From Panopea generosa (lineage: Eukaryota; Mollusca; Bivalvia; Adapedonta; Hiatellidae), in NCBI GenBank assembly GCA_029582155.1, contig CM055905.1, positions 63,627,656 through 63,691,655 of the forward strand: DNA of 64,000 bases. The letters run 5' to 3'. Both the position numbers and the translations under genes were made by a program. Under the pieces are notes generated by a model. The model worked only from the letters and a program-made list of their open reading frames with translations. It was not told the DNA's origin and did no database searches. Numbering within the stretch: position 1 is the stretch's first letter; the number at the start of each line of letters is the position of its first letter. Positions 22,936 to 34,632 of the stretch are shown here, piece by piece.

Positions 22936-23398
22936 CAAGGATTGTGACAAACTGAAAACGCACTCCGAATAAAACAAAATACAAACTGGTCGCCAAGAGA
23001 CATTGCATAATATCCACGAGAAAAATGTTTTGTGTAAGTAATTGGCATAATCATTTGACGGTCTTAATACTCCTTATAATTCGACATCGCCATGAACGAC
23101 AATCAGTCATAATATTTACGACGTCTAAAGGAACATTCTCTGGGGATATTAAACAAATACCAACCACAGAAAAGGCGAAAAACATGTGTAAACCATTAAA
23201 AACATCGACACATCTTTGTCTGTTATCCGACGAGTAATCTTAGAAATATGGGTCGAATAGGAGTTTAGAATAAGGATGCAGGTCACGTGGTAAACACAAG
23301 AATGTTTAATCATAAGAACAAAATATATGTTAGGTTGTAAAACTCGTAATTCGAGTACTAAAAGTACATTTAATTAAATGCTGATTTGACATAAATGG

Positions 23399-23625
23399 TG
23401 CGTCCTCCGTGGCCGAGTGGTCTAAGGCGCCGTCTCAAGATCACTCACCTCTCACAACTAAGGTCGTAGGTTCGAGTCCCGCAATGTGAGAAAGTTTCCA
23501 GCTACTTACGGAAGGACGGTGGTTCTACTCAGTCTGAGGTCTTCCTCCAACAGTAAAACTGGATGTGCAATATATAACCTGAAATCTGTTGAAAATGGCG
23601 TTAAACCCCATTCAATAAAAAAAAT
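23399..23625 (+). mobile_element. SINE family B, second copy
   Basis: The head CCTCCGTGGCCGAGTGGTCT, B box GGTTCGAGTCCCGC and tail GGCGTTAAACCCCATTCAAT plus A-rich end are better preserved than in the first copy. GTCTGAGGTCTTCCTCCA in the body also matches. Confidence 0.87.
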
Positions 23626-24334
23626 AAAAAATAAAATTGGCATAAACGGCCAACAGCCGACAAATTAATAAGGTAGAATTCAATCCATTCAAAATAAAAC
23701 TTACGCTCTTATTTTAACACGAAATAAACATATATACATAAAATATAGTTCCAATCAAAGAATATTACCAAAAACAAATACTGGTCGAAAAATGTCCTAT
23801 CCCACAAGTCCAAATATATCGCCCACTTCTCAACATTTATTTTGCTTCACTTTAACCGACTTAACTTTACGTCAATATAATTCAATTATACTCTTTATAT
23901 TTCCAAGTCCGGATTCGTAGGCATTTCTAATGTGTAGTCGTCAATTTTTGCGTTGGCTGGATTCTCTTCTGATTGATTTACGTCGTCAGGAGTGGTATTC
24001 ACCAACCATTCTTAAGAATATTCATACACTTGAACTCAAAAATGAACTTTGAAAAACACATTTTAGAGACAATATTTAGGCCAAAGTTTGCATGTATATA
24101 GGGATATCTAATATGTAGTCAAATAAACTTTAAAACTTTTCTATCTGTCATGATAAACTACTGGTAGATCTATAATTTTGAAATCTGGATTTTCATCCTC
24201 AAAATTGAGAATTTTCTCAAGAAAGGTTGGTGAATACGATCCCTGGAACTGATAGGACTTATGTTGCCTCGAGCCCAATAATCTATGATGTAATGATGTC
24301 AACCATAAAGATAGTGACTCACGAGTATGCAGTA

Positions 24335-24552
24335 CCGACCCAGCTCTCCCCATTGTTTCAGTCAAATAGCAGTGCTGGGAAAGCCGCATTTGAGCACGTT
24401 AATTGGTCAATTGCTTCAACTGAAAGTTTGATGACGTCACTATTTAGTAAGCGTTCAATAGCTATGAATTGTGGGACAATCATAGAATTCCTGCTATTTT
24501 ATTGGTGGAAATTTAACTGATTCGGGAGATATCAGGTTCTGGGATAGACTTC
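24335..24552 (-). mobile_element. Repeat family G, copy 6 (minus strand)
   Basis: On the plus strand: CGACCCAGCTCTCCCCATTG, GAGCACGTTAATTGGTCAAT, GATGACGTCACTATTTAGTA, GCGTTCAATAGCTATGAATT and TGATTCGGGAGATATCAGGT. Confidence 0.8.
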
Positions 24553-24839
24553 TTAACCTTATTACGGTACTACCACTGGCTAGTTCCAGTGCTAGCTGAC
24601 ACAGATATTGGGCACGTAAGCTAGATATTGTATGACAGACAGTGGTGTGACATGACATATAAAATAATGATATAAAAGTAAGATGTCAATAATAAAGCAG
24701 GCAAAGATCGGTTATGAATAACTTTTGTGTCTATTTATTTCAGCGGTTGGAAATATTTTCTTAAAATTCAAACTGATTAAATTTACCTACACGATTATGA
24801 TCATACGCTCTACAACGCCTTTACAATAGACAATATGTC

Positions 24840-26160
24840 CATTTCAAGTTCAAATATAATTTTGGTACCTGAGGATGAATCAAAATTGTGAATTGCATAG
24901 TCCCTTTAGGGCCTTTGGGGTGGGGTCAAAACAGTCAATTTCAAGGTAAACTTTAAACTTACTATAGGAAGCACTGGGGAACATATGGTAAGCATGATTA
25001 TGGGCATATATGAGTCCTTGACAAAAACTGTGAATTGCTTGTCCCTGAGTCTCCCGGTTTGGTCACATGGGATGGGGCTTAAAAAAATGCGTCCGTAAGC
25101 AATTCACATTTTCGACTTCTCTAAAACCATTAGCTTAATCGTAATGAAATGTTGTATGCAAATTTGATACCTAATGGTGAATCAAAATTGTAAAAATTAC
25201 ATGGTCCCCACCCCCTTGGACCTTTAGGGCTGGACCAAAACAGACAAATTCATGGTAAAAAATATTCTTCTTACTATCGGAAGCACTTGGAAATAAATGG
25301 TGAGCATGATTATGAATGCATATGGATCCTTCATAAACGTTGTCAATTTGCATGTCCCTGAGTGTGACGGTCTTGCATTGAAGTGGAACCGAAAAAAATA
25401 AAGATATACTTTAAAAATCTTCTTTTATCATAGAAAGCACTCAGACATAAATTGTGAGCATGATGATTGACGCCCATGGTTCCTATATAAAATGTATTAA
25501 TTTCAAGCCACTGTGTCTCACGGTTTAGCTCTGGGGATGGGACCTACTTTACTAAAGCTATATCAGGGAAATTGACAAAAACCGTTATTTCTTATGACAG
25601 AAGAGACAAATGGAAATGTTTTATGGTGTGATTTGTTGTTGCTGACATAACTGTTAATAAATGTGGATTCCGTGGGCCCCATACCAATGAGGTCTTAGGG
25701 GCGGTATCAAAACAGTCAAGTTCAAGGTAAACTTTGAAAATCTTTTTCTTATTATATTAAGAATCACTCAGAAACAATTGGTGAACATTAATGATGATTG
25801 AAGACGCTCATTTGAACTGTTTTTTTTGGTGTGATTTATAGTTCCTGACATGACGATTAATGCTCAGTATTTACTGAGTACCCCTCTTTAACCTTGGGCC
25901 TAGACGAAAGTAGTCAAATTTAAGGTAAACTTAAAAAAAATATATTTTTTTATTCTTATTATTATAGGAAGCACTGGAAAACTAATTGTAAGCATAGTTA
26001 ATGAGGACTATGAGTCTGTCATAACAAAGTGGGTATTCCATGCCCCTAGGCCTCACAGTTTGACCTTTGGGTACTACTTTACTATATCTATGTAAAATGA
26101 TGTGATTTGTTGATGCAGATGTGACATTTATAGTCCATATTTGGATATTTGCCACTTCAA
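24840..26160. repeat. Decayed tandem/segmental repeat block, about five units
   Basis: The phrases GGAAGCACTGGGGAACATAT-like plus GGTAAGCATGATTATG recur at about 24966, 25278, 25433, 25766 and 25970. The partner phrase CAAAACAGTCAATTTCAAGG recurs at about 24929, 25238, 25715 and 25915. Units are roughly 150-330 bp and strongly diverged, in one orientation. No reading frame of note is present. The source element is not recognised. Confidence 0.75.
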
Positions 26161-26614
26161 AAGTTACGATAGATTAATAAAACTTTATGTCATGAAAAAT
26201 AATAAGGTGACCGTTAGGACCTATGTGCGTCTTGTTTCAAATAAGTACATCAAATAATTTCTTCTACAATCACATTGTCACGTTCGGGTCGGATTCGTGC
26301 TTTGTCGAATTAAAACACATGCACGTAATTTTCTGTTTTCTGGCGATTGGTGCGAATTCCATTAAACGCAAGTGGGTATTAAGCTATTCTCGTACAGAGT
26401 AAGTGTGATGCAATTATGTAATTTTACAAGGTTTAAAACTCCGGTGGTTATATAAACCCCCTGTGACGTCACTGCAGTGTTGATATTGACAACATCACAC
26501 GTGTGGATGACATAATATGGCAGTTGACTAATATCTGTGTCGAGGAAGGTATACTTGAGTATTTCATTAGATTGCAGCCTCGGGAATAGGATATGTTTCG
26601 TGTACTGATGTTCA

Positions 26615-26700
26615 CTACAGTACAACTTCGTTGGCTCGAACGCGGATGGCTCGAACATCTCATGTAGCTCGAACTACTTATCTTGTTTCGGATGAATTAC
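26615..26700 (+). mobile_element. One end of a pogo/Tigger-like element
   Basis: TACAGTACAACTTCGTTGGC followed by TCGAACGCGGATGGCTCGAA and CTCATGTAGCTCGAACT resembles the CAGTNNAACCTCGTTAACTCGAA termini of pogo/Tigger-type transposons, with internal repeats of GGCTCGAAC. No matching second terminus was found in the next several kb, so it is a fragment. Confidence 0.5.
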
Positions 26701-27545
26701 TGTTTCACCGTATTCTGTTGACTTTCTGACTTGAATACGATATGTATGAGTATAACATTCCTTGTATCTTTATGACATCGTCTTGCCCCGAGGCCACAGT
26801 ATTAATGTCAAATTCTGACGTTATACAATTTAGCTATAACTGCCCAAAAGTGCAAAATTCTCCTCCATGAATTACACGGTGAAAATTAGTTCGACATGCA
26901 TCCAACTGAACATCATTTGAATGCTTACGACCATGAACAATTAGCTTAAAATACATTGTTATGATGTTAAAATGGTTTTGAAATATTTTAAATCTTAATT
27001 AAGCCATTACAAGTGTAGTAAATGCTTAGAGCCGCGCATAAGATAATTTGGCCCACACGTTTAATGAATTCAATAATAAATGAGAACTGATGTAATAACC
27101 TCCATATATATTTGAGCGGATGTTATTTATGTTTTTTTTTATCAATATTGACTGGTATCATGCATGGCTATTTTAGACGTATGTGGGTTGTCGTGTCGTG
27201 ATGTATGTTTCACAATATTTGACATTTTGCTTCTCCGGTCTGTTTATAGAACAAAACTAACTTGGATGTAACCACGCACCTGTTTCCTCTACGTCATCGA
27301 AACATACATGTACTTTATTGCTGAAAATAACAGGCCACGTGATTTAAGACAGTGTGCACAATTTTACTATGTAACGTGTATTGGTCAGCTTATAAAACTT
27401 GGCTATATACTATTTAAGCAATATATTAAATATTAATATATCAAATAAAATGCATATCTTCTTGTAACTGTCGTCTTCTAATTATGTAAATTAATTAAAT
27501 GGTTAAACATTAACTGAACGTATTACTCATGACTCATGACTTGAG

Positions 27546-27765
27546 AAATGGTACTAGAAGCTTATTCGCTTCTTAAGCATTTGGAGGATAGTTCTAGGTA
27601 TGGTCAGAACAATGTGACTGGTTGGGTTATCATACCATGTGTTTTGACAATGATACTCCAGTGTGGCAGGGCTCAGAATACTGTTTCAAGTAAACACCGT
27701 CACGATATGATTGAAAAATATATTGAAAGCGATGCTAAACTCCATATAACAGAAGCAAAATACGT
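27546..27765 (+). mobile_element. SINE family D, head missing
   Basis: Starting GAAATGGTACTAGAAGCTTA with TGGAGGATAGTTCTAGGTAT, AATGTGACTGGTTGGGTTAT, AGTAAACACCGTCACGATAT and CGATGCTAAACTCCATATAA. The tRNA-like head is absent. Confidence 0.78.
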
Positions 27766-28119
27766 TCCATATATAACCTAAGCTACGTTTTGAGAGCTCG
27801 CGAAGCTCTCTGGATTGTATAACAGTATGGTTTTACTGGTATAAGCAGGCTGACCTCTGGTGTAGGCGAAATCGAAATGGCCTTGTAGACAAAAAAAGCA
27901 GAAACATATTCTTCTGTCTGGCACCAAATATGACTCCTTGCCAAATACTTGGGAAATATCGGACACTTCCAGGCTGTTCCACAATGTTCCTGTCATTCAA
28001 ACACTTACCTTAGGGAATGTACGAGTAATGGCATGTTTGTTATGAACAAGTAAGTTACAAAAAATAAACGGAAATAACGATGTGTCGTTTATATGTAGTG
28101 GGACAGATAAGTTTCGTTA

Positions 28120-28262
28120 AGTCTATCCCAGTACCTCATTTCTCCCGAATCGGGTTTATAACCCGTCAATGCAAGGAAATCTATGCCTACCCATCAATTC
28201 ATAGCAATTGAACGCTTACTGTGACGTCATCCAGGAGAGCTGGGTCCGTACTACAGACTACG
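28120..28262 (+). mobile_element. Repeat family G, copy 4, internally shortened
   Basis: CTATCCCAGTACCTCATTTC, TCCCGAATCGGGTTTATAAC, TTCATAGCAATTGAACGCTT and GACGTCATCCAGGAGAGCTG. About 50 bp of the usual middle section (the GACCAATCA block) is missing. A short H-like stretch (CCAAGCGGTTTGTCATAGTA) follows near 28330. Confidence 0.7.
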
Positions 28263-28575
28263 TTTCGCTTATCATTTACTTTCCTTGGAAACGGTAAGAA
28301 GACCTTTGCACAAGCGAAATAATTATTGTGCCAAGCGGTTTGTCATAGTATTTGAATATAGCTCTATCATATTTATGGCTGCGGTTGGCAGAATTGGAAC
28401 ATGCATAATGCTATTGGAAAGGTTTGGACGATCTTGGTATGTGTTTGGTTAAGACATTGAAATGTTAATGTGTTTGTTGTCTATTTCCTCAACACCTTGT
28501 TCAGTTTTACTTAAAATCTATAAAGCCTAACTGTGTTTTGTCTTTCATTAATGATTAAATAATAAACAATGACAC

Positions 28576-28757
28576 TACAGTCAAACTTGTGTAAGCGGTC
28601 ACCTCTATTAAGCAGCCACCTATCTTAAGCAGCCACATTTACTATTTCACATTTCTATGCTTTCAGAGCAAATTAACCTGTATTAAGCAGCAGCCTCTCT
28701 TAAAGGCCACTTTTGCTTCCTCCCTTAACTGGATGATAAGACACGTCTGACTAAATG
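28576..28757. mobile_element. CAGTCAAACCTG MITE, copy 3
   Basis: CAGTCAAACTTGTGTAAGCG at the left end, interior GGTCACCTCTATTAAGCAGC, CCTGTATTAAGCAGC and AAAGGCCACTTTTGC as in copies 1 and 2. The right end is diverged (GACACGTCTGACTAAAT). Confidence 0.8.
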
Positions 28758-29459
28758 CAATTATTCTTGAAACCGTCTAAACTCATTATTTCTCAGATTT
28801 TAGTTTTCAAGTATGTAATTATATTTAAATACGTTTCGTGATAGAGCAGCATGGTACATTGTATAATATTCTTCAGACTTAAAAAAATACTAACATTTAC
28901 GCTAGAAGTAATGGATTTCTTTATATAGCTAAACGTACACGTAGCAAAGGTTATAGCCAGTTAGCTGGATGTCTTGATCGTCAACACGAGTTTGTTAATT
29001 CCATATTTTAATCTCCAATCGCATTGATTACATTTTCTGAAAACATTGTTTGAATTTCATATTGAGAGAAATATGTACAAACATTTTTTAGATGCATCAT
29101 CTTAAAAGTCAAAAGTTACGATGGCCGATTAGAATATGTTCTATGTGTTGTGCGTGTCTGTCTGTGTGTGAGGCAGTGATCCTTCTATGACAGTTCTCTA
29201 CAAAATGTTTCCACATAAAACGGTATTAACATCAGCTTATACGCTTGGAGGCTTACAGTTTGAGTGGCTATGAAAATAAGCTGCCGAGAGAGTTAATTTC
29301 ATGTCAAATAAATTGAAACTACAAATGGATAAAGTTCAGCGAAACTGCAGGCAAACCGATTCGTAGTTGTGAGGCGGCTTCCCTTGTGTCATAATTTTAA
29401 ATATTTTTTGTTTATCTAATTCAGTTACAGCACCTAACAAACTATTGAAAACACATGCA

Positions 29460-29695
29460 ATTGCGGTGATCTAGTGATTAGCATTCTTTCTCCAAGATCC
29501 AGCGATCCCCGGATCGATTCCCGGGGGATTTTGCCGGAGTATTTCAAACGTACACCCAAAGTTCCATAGTCGGGCAAGGAACTGTGAAAGCATATACCTC
29601 CTTTGGAAAGGATTTAAAGCAATCGGTCCCGTATACATGGAGAGTCATACCTAGCGCACGTAAACTTTCTCATTGAACGCCTGTGTTAAACTAAT
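29460..29695 (+). mobile_element. Another tRNA-derived SINE-like element
   Basis: The A-box-like TGATCTAGTGATTAGCATTC and B-box-like GGATCGATTCCCGG give a tRNA-like head. The body includes ACCCAAAGTTCCATAGTCGG and the end TTGAACGCCTGTGTTAAAC. Only one copy in the window, so its borders are uncertain. Confidence 0.6.
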
Positions 29696-30300
29696 CAGTG
29701 ATTCAAATGCTCCTTAACCTGTCCATTTTGTGCCTGCACATAAAATAGTAAACTGTTCCATCACAATAACTTTCAGTTATCAAAACAAGGAACATTCAAT
29801 ATATCGTTAATTGTTGGGTATTTAGCGAAATCACATGACTCGTTTACATGTAGTACGTCACAAAAATGTTGCATTTCAAGCGACATAAATCTAACTCTAA
29901 CATTGGGACCTAGCGCCAGTTAGGAAATCCTATTCAATATATTATCTTGGCATGTATTATGTTGAGGGCGTTATTAGAACCCAAACACAGCCCGTGTGTT
30001 AGATAAACGTCTTTATTGTTTATTCTCAGAACTGCATGGCGAAATCTAAAACGGTGAATCCGGTGTACCGTAATAATAACTATATCGTAGCATGACTCGA
30101 ATATGAAGGTTAGAGACTTCCAAATGTTGGTGTATGTTAAAAGCCGGTACACTACAGCATATTTAAATAGATATTATTTTGGCAAAACTGGATCAGTAAG
30201 TATATATAGGTATAATATATTGGAAGAAAAGGTTTAGAGACAAATCTAAACTTTTGAAAAATCAAGATATATTCACCTTAATTACAAACCATATCATGAA

Positions 30301-30530
30301 AAATTGATTGAATATTTAGATTATTTTTTTATGCAGTCGAGGGCTTAAAAGCGATCAGTTTATCTTACCACTTTCACTTGGATCCTGGAAGTTTAACCAG
30401 TACTAGAGAACATCCATATCAGAATGTCATTTATAACTTTCCCACTTAAATTAGTGGGGATGACGTACATCAATCATTATGGAGATGGTGACCTGGCGGC
30501 ACTTCGAACACAGATCTCTTTCGATAGCGC
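30301..30530 (-). mobile_element. SINE family A, minus strand, diverged
   Basis: The tail ATTGATTGAATATTTA, then CAGTCGAGGGCTTAAAAGCG, TAACTTTCCCACTTAAATTA and GTACATCAATCATTATGGAG. The head is degraded around the B box (CTGGCGGCACTTCGAACAC). Confidence 0.75.
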
Positions 30531-30636
30531 TTAAATCTAATAATATACTACATCGCTCAGAAATATATTCAACATACACGTATTTTAGTTAACTCTGGTT
30601 AAATTGATTAAGATTCAAATGTTTTTTAAAAGCTTT

Positions 30637-30824
30637 GGTAATATCTTGAGTAGGCGATTGTCTCTGTATTTGCTGGTATAGAGCAGTATAATATATCTGC
30701 AATCAATCCCCATATTGTACAGTATTATTGGTAATATCTTGAATAGGCGATTGGCTCTGTACTTGCTGGTATAGAACAGTATAGTATATCTGAACTACAC
30801 TCCCCATATTGTACAATATTATTT
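30637..30824. repeat. 93-bp tandem duplication
   Basis: GGTAATATCTTGARTAGGCG begins copies at 30637 and 30730, each ending CCCCATATTGTACARTATTA. The copies differ at only a few positions, so this is a fairly recent local duplication in otherwise unrecognised DNA. Confidence 0.9.
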
Positions 30825-31124
30825 ATACCTTAATAATTAACTGAAAAGGTGATATAATGATTGTCCAAACAATCCTTGATACTATTCAGACTTTTCTTAT
30901 ATGATTATTACGTCATAATACGTCTTATTATTACAAAGCCTCTGTGACACGCGACCGTCTAATCAAATCGGCGCGTCTGATAGGATATTTTACATTATTG
31001 ATTTCCGGTATGACTGTATCATTTATACATTCACAAACAGCAGAACACGCCGGAATAGAATATATCTTTATTCCGACATGTGTTATAGTCCATGTACATC
31101 GTCATAGCTTATATATTTGTACAA

Positions 31125-31422
31125 ACACAATAGAACGTCCACCTCGCATGTGAAAGGTCGTGGGTTCGATCCCCCGTCGAGCCGTACTAAAGACTTGAAA
31201 ACTGGTACTAGAAGCGTCCTCGATTGGCGATCAGGGTTTAGAGGATAGTTCCAGGTCTGGTCAGCTCGGTGTAAGTATAATGTGACTAGGTGGATTATCA
31301 TAACAGGTGTCTATTAGTAGCGCTAAGAACACTGTCTCAAGTAAACACCGTCGCGATATGACTGAAAAATTGTTGAAAGCGACACTTAACACCATGCAAC
31401 ACAGAACACCAACAAGACAAGC
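31125..31422 (+). mobile_element. SINE family D, near-complete copy
   Basis: The head AGAACGTCCACCTCGCATGT, AAAGGTCGTGGGTTCGATCC, then TACTAAAGACTTGAAAACTG, GGATAGTTCCAGGTCTGGTC, AGTAAACACCGTCGCGATAT and the tail GCGACACTTAACACCATGCA. It sits about 130 bp left of the full-length Tc1-like element. Confidence 0.85.
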
Positions 31423-31554
31423 ATACAAAATCAAGTAACGTTTTTCGAACAAATTTACAATCCTTCAAATTTGATCAGTTTAATAATGGTAATAAGATGT
31501 TAATACCCTTAACAGTATATTAGTTAGTTTGGTGTAATCATTTCCTTAATATAC

Positions 31555-33126
31555 TCAGTTGCAAAAGAAAGTGTGCACTGTGACTTTCCCCAAAAATGTC
31601 TATGTTTGAAAAAATAAATTATATCATGTCTGGTACTAAAATATGAAGCATTTTATTGGCTTTAACGAGGATGCATTTGTTTTGCAAATTGACAATGTTG
31701 ATGCCATGAATTTGCTACCCAAACAACACAGGGGTCGAAATAAAAAGTTGCAAATCAGCGGCTACTTTTTAGCCAGTAAAGAATTTGAATTTTAAGCCAT
31801 TTCTTTTAAAGAAATCGTGTTTGTTCTGCATTAATATCGTGTGTGACCACCTTTTGCGTTGATACAAGCAATAAGACGTCGGCGCATTGACCTCACGTAC
31901 CGTTGTAACACAGCGTTGGGTACGTTGTTCCATTCCTGAACAAGATCGGCGTAAAGATCATGCAAGTTGTTGATATCTTGCCTTGACCTAACTCTCCGAC
32001 CCAATTCCTCCCAGATATGGTCTATTGGGTTCATATCTGGCGGGAGGGCAGGCCACGGCAATGGATGCTCGTTATCTACGTCCAGGTAACGCTGGGTCAA
32101 TCGCGCCACACGCTGTCTTGCATTGTCATGTATTAAGATGGCGGGTACATGTCGCTGTGAAAATGGAACAGCTTCCGGTCGTAGAATCTGGTCAATGTAC
32201 CCTTGGTCGTTAGGATTACCATGTTCGACTATCAGATTGGTTTTTCGACCACCCATAATTCCATCCCAAACCATTATGCTACCCCTATCAAACCTGTCCT
32301 CCATAATGTAATAATTGGCAAATCGTTCATTCTTACGACAAAATACCCGCACCCTATCATCGGCATTGCTAAGTCTGAATCAGGACTCATCCGAGAACAA
32401 GACTCGGGCCCATGCTGCACGCCCCAAGCGTAAATGATGCTGTGCACACTTCAAACGAGCCCTACGATGGCATCGAAGCATGACCTAGCCAACATAAGGT
32501 CTCCGGGCTCAAACGGAGTGCAAGGAAATTTCGAAGTCACTTCAAAATTGTGTGTTTGCTTATACCGTGTGCCCTCGCAGACGCTGACGCGGTTTTAAAG
32601 CGACATCGAATGTTCGTCAATGCAATATAACAGTCCGTTCTAGCGGTGGTTACACGAGGTCGTCTACCTGACCGTGGACGGTCAGCAGTTCTCCCGGTCG
32701 CATTAAATCATTTACGAAGACGAGTCAATGTATTCCTTTGGCAATTAAATGCCATACTTACGTCTGCAATGCTGGTACCACCAGTAAGCATTACCATTGC
32801 CTGAACACGTTGATTTTTACTGAGCCTAGGCATTGTTTTACAGCTATTATGTGATTGTTATCGTGATTCTACTGTCATAAAAGGTATAAAGAATGTGATT
32901 AAACAGATTTTAGCCATCATGTACTTCTCCAATGATGTGCACGTGCACAAAATAGAAAACACTGCATTCACTATAAAATTGTTATCGATCAAATATACAA
33001 AGCAAATTTTATTCTTCACTGAACGCACATTTTATATACAAATGTTAACAAAAACTAAGACTTGATATCTCTTTCAGTTAAAAAATTATGGGAAAAACAA
33101 AGTGCACACTTTCTTTTGCAACTGAG
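31555..33126 (-). mobile_element. Full-length Tc1-like (IS630/Tc1/mariner) transposon, inactive copy
   Basis: Both ends carry the same 26-bp inverted repeat, CTCAGTTGCAAAAGAAAGTG followed by TGCACT, and each is flanked by TA (31553-31554 and 33127-33128), the target duplication of the Tc1/mariner superfamily. The element is about 1.57 kb, the usual Tc1-like size, with one transposase gene on the minus strand (see the pseudogene entry). The perfect terminal repeats suggest fairly recent insertion although the gene is already broken. A shorter relative with nearly the same ends lies at 512-1199. Confidence 0.9.
31831..32833 (-). pseudogene. Tc1-like transposase, broken by stops and frameshift
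   Basis: The start (ATG at 32833) gives MPRLSKNQRVQAMVML, the first helix-turn-helix of Tc1-like transposases, but a TGA at 32710-32708 ends this frame after about 41 codons. Homology resumes in other frames: a GRPRV-type linker about 32660, then RAAWARVLFSDES with the first catalytic Asp, immediately followed by a TGA at 32382-32380. From 32352 to 31831 the frame is open for 173 residues with the second Asp in ILIHDNARQ and the third acidic residue in PPDMNPIDHIWEELGRR. The spacing between the second and third is 34 residues as in DD34E Tc1 enzymes, but the third residue is Asp, not Glu. Known role: cut-and-paste transposition at TA. This copy cannot make a full enzyme. Confidence 0.88.
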
Positions 33127-33251
33127 TATATATAGAGGATGAACCAATATATCTGTAGCGTTGTTGTTTAAAAAACAAAAGTCTTTGCAGTTGATTTTTT
33201 TTGTTCTATATAAAATAAGGTATAGGACTTCGAAGGTAAATTGATTAAAAC

Positions 33252-33413
33252 GATTGATTGATTGATTGAATATTTAGCGTCATTTTCATGCCATCGAGGG
33301 CTAACAGACAATCAGTTACCTAACCACTGTTTCCTGGGATTAACCAGTACTCGAGCACACCCCATCTCCGCAAGTAACTGATAACTTTCCCACTTAAATC
33401 AGTGGTGAGAGAC
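33252..33413 (-). mobile_element. SINE family A, minus strand, head missing
   Basis: Clean tail (GATTGATTGATTGATTGAAT, CCATCGAGGGCTAACAGACA) and body to TTAAATCAGTGGTGAGAGAC, then abrupt loss of similarity. This is the typical 5' truncation of a retroposed copy. Confidence 0.8.
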
Positions 33414-34370
33414 TAGGACTTCCACGGTAAAGATAATCCACATAGAATACTTTTAAAATAGTTTCTTTCATAGCAGGAATATATACCCACATAAAAATGC
33501 ACAATGATTGGAAGGATGTTTTAAGACATTTCAATGACGCCACAAGAATTGTTTTAAAATATAAATCATCAAAAGCTCATAAATACAAGTATGAATGTTG
33601 AAATCCAATTGAAGTCACCTTTTTAAAACCAGCAATATCTTATTGCAGTATTTATTATGCCAGCTTTTACGATACTTATATGCAGCAAGAAATCATATTT
33701 ACTATGAACCACAATATTTCAAAACCAAATTACATAGGGTCTTTTTTTAGTGTTAGAATCTTGCTACCGTGACAAAAAAAGGGGCGTAACTGTGAAGTGT
33801 TACGTAAAGTCGTTTTGGGCGTTTCCTTCAATAACGGTTTAGTTAAATTGGTTATTTATTATTTCGTACGAATTCTTGTTGAATACAAGGTGTTTATGTT
33901 GATACAAGTACATATAAAAGGAGGTAAACGAGATTTTTTTGTAATTTAATGCAATGATTTAAATGAAATTGATATAAAACTACCAAAAAAATGAATGGAT
34001 GAAAAATAATGTTTTGAATATATAAAAATGTTTGCTAAAGGAATAAAAACAAGAAAATAAACTCAATGTTAAAGTTTCCTATGCCGAACTGTGCATTTCG
34101 GATAAACAGCCTCCATTAGGTTCAGAATACATCGTAATACAAACCGTCAAAAATTGATGACGTCATCAACAGTTAAACGACGTCACATTTTGGCGTAAAC
34201 ATTAAATATGCAGAATATTGGCGTAAAAATGATACATAATACATAATTACCAGTGTAAATATGCATGTTACGCAGAAAAAAAAACAATAAAAAAACCCAG
34301 TGATAACTGTATTCTATTATATAGCCTAATAAATAGAACAGGCAGCATATTGACGTAATAACCAAATAAG

Positions 34371-34632
34371 ATTGATTGATTAATTGAGGGCTAACAGACT
34401 ATCAGTTAACCTAACCACTGTTTCCTGGGATTAAGCAGTACTCGAGCACACCCCCATCTCCGCAAGTAACTGATAACTTTCCCACTTAAATCAGTTGTAA
34501 GACACGAATGATAATGAGACACATTATCGTATATCAATCATCACGGAGACTGTTGCCGGGCGGGGGATTCGAACTCACGACCCCTGGATTGATAGTCAGA
34601 CGCGTAACCGACTGAGCTAATGGGGCCCGGCT
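34371..34632 (-). mobile_element. SINE family A, minus strand, complete head, flanked by an 11-bp target duplication
   Basis: AACCAAATAAG is present at 34360-34370 and again at 34633-34643, exactly bordering the element. The head (ACTGAGCTAATGGGGCCCGG on the plus strand) is well kept. The tail lacks the ATTTAGCGTCATT block found in other copies. Confidence 0.9.

Noticed and set aside
26362-26658. 98-codon minus-strand frame next to the pogo-like terminus
   Set aside because: No transposase or other motif is visible; the start lies in the terminal repeat itself and the composition fits chance.
32025-32433. Plus-strand frames of 62-76 codons
   Set aside because: They are antisense shadows of the Tc1-like transposase pseudogene.
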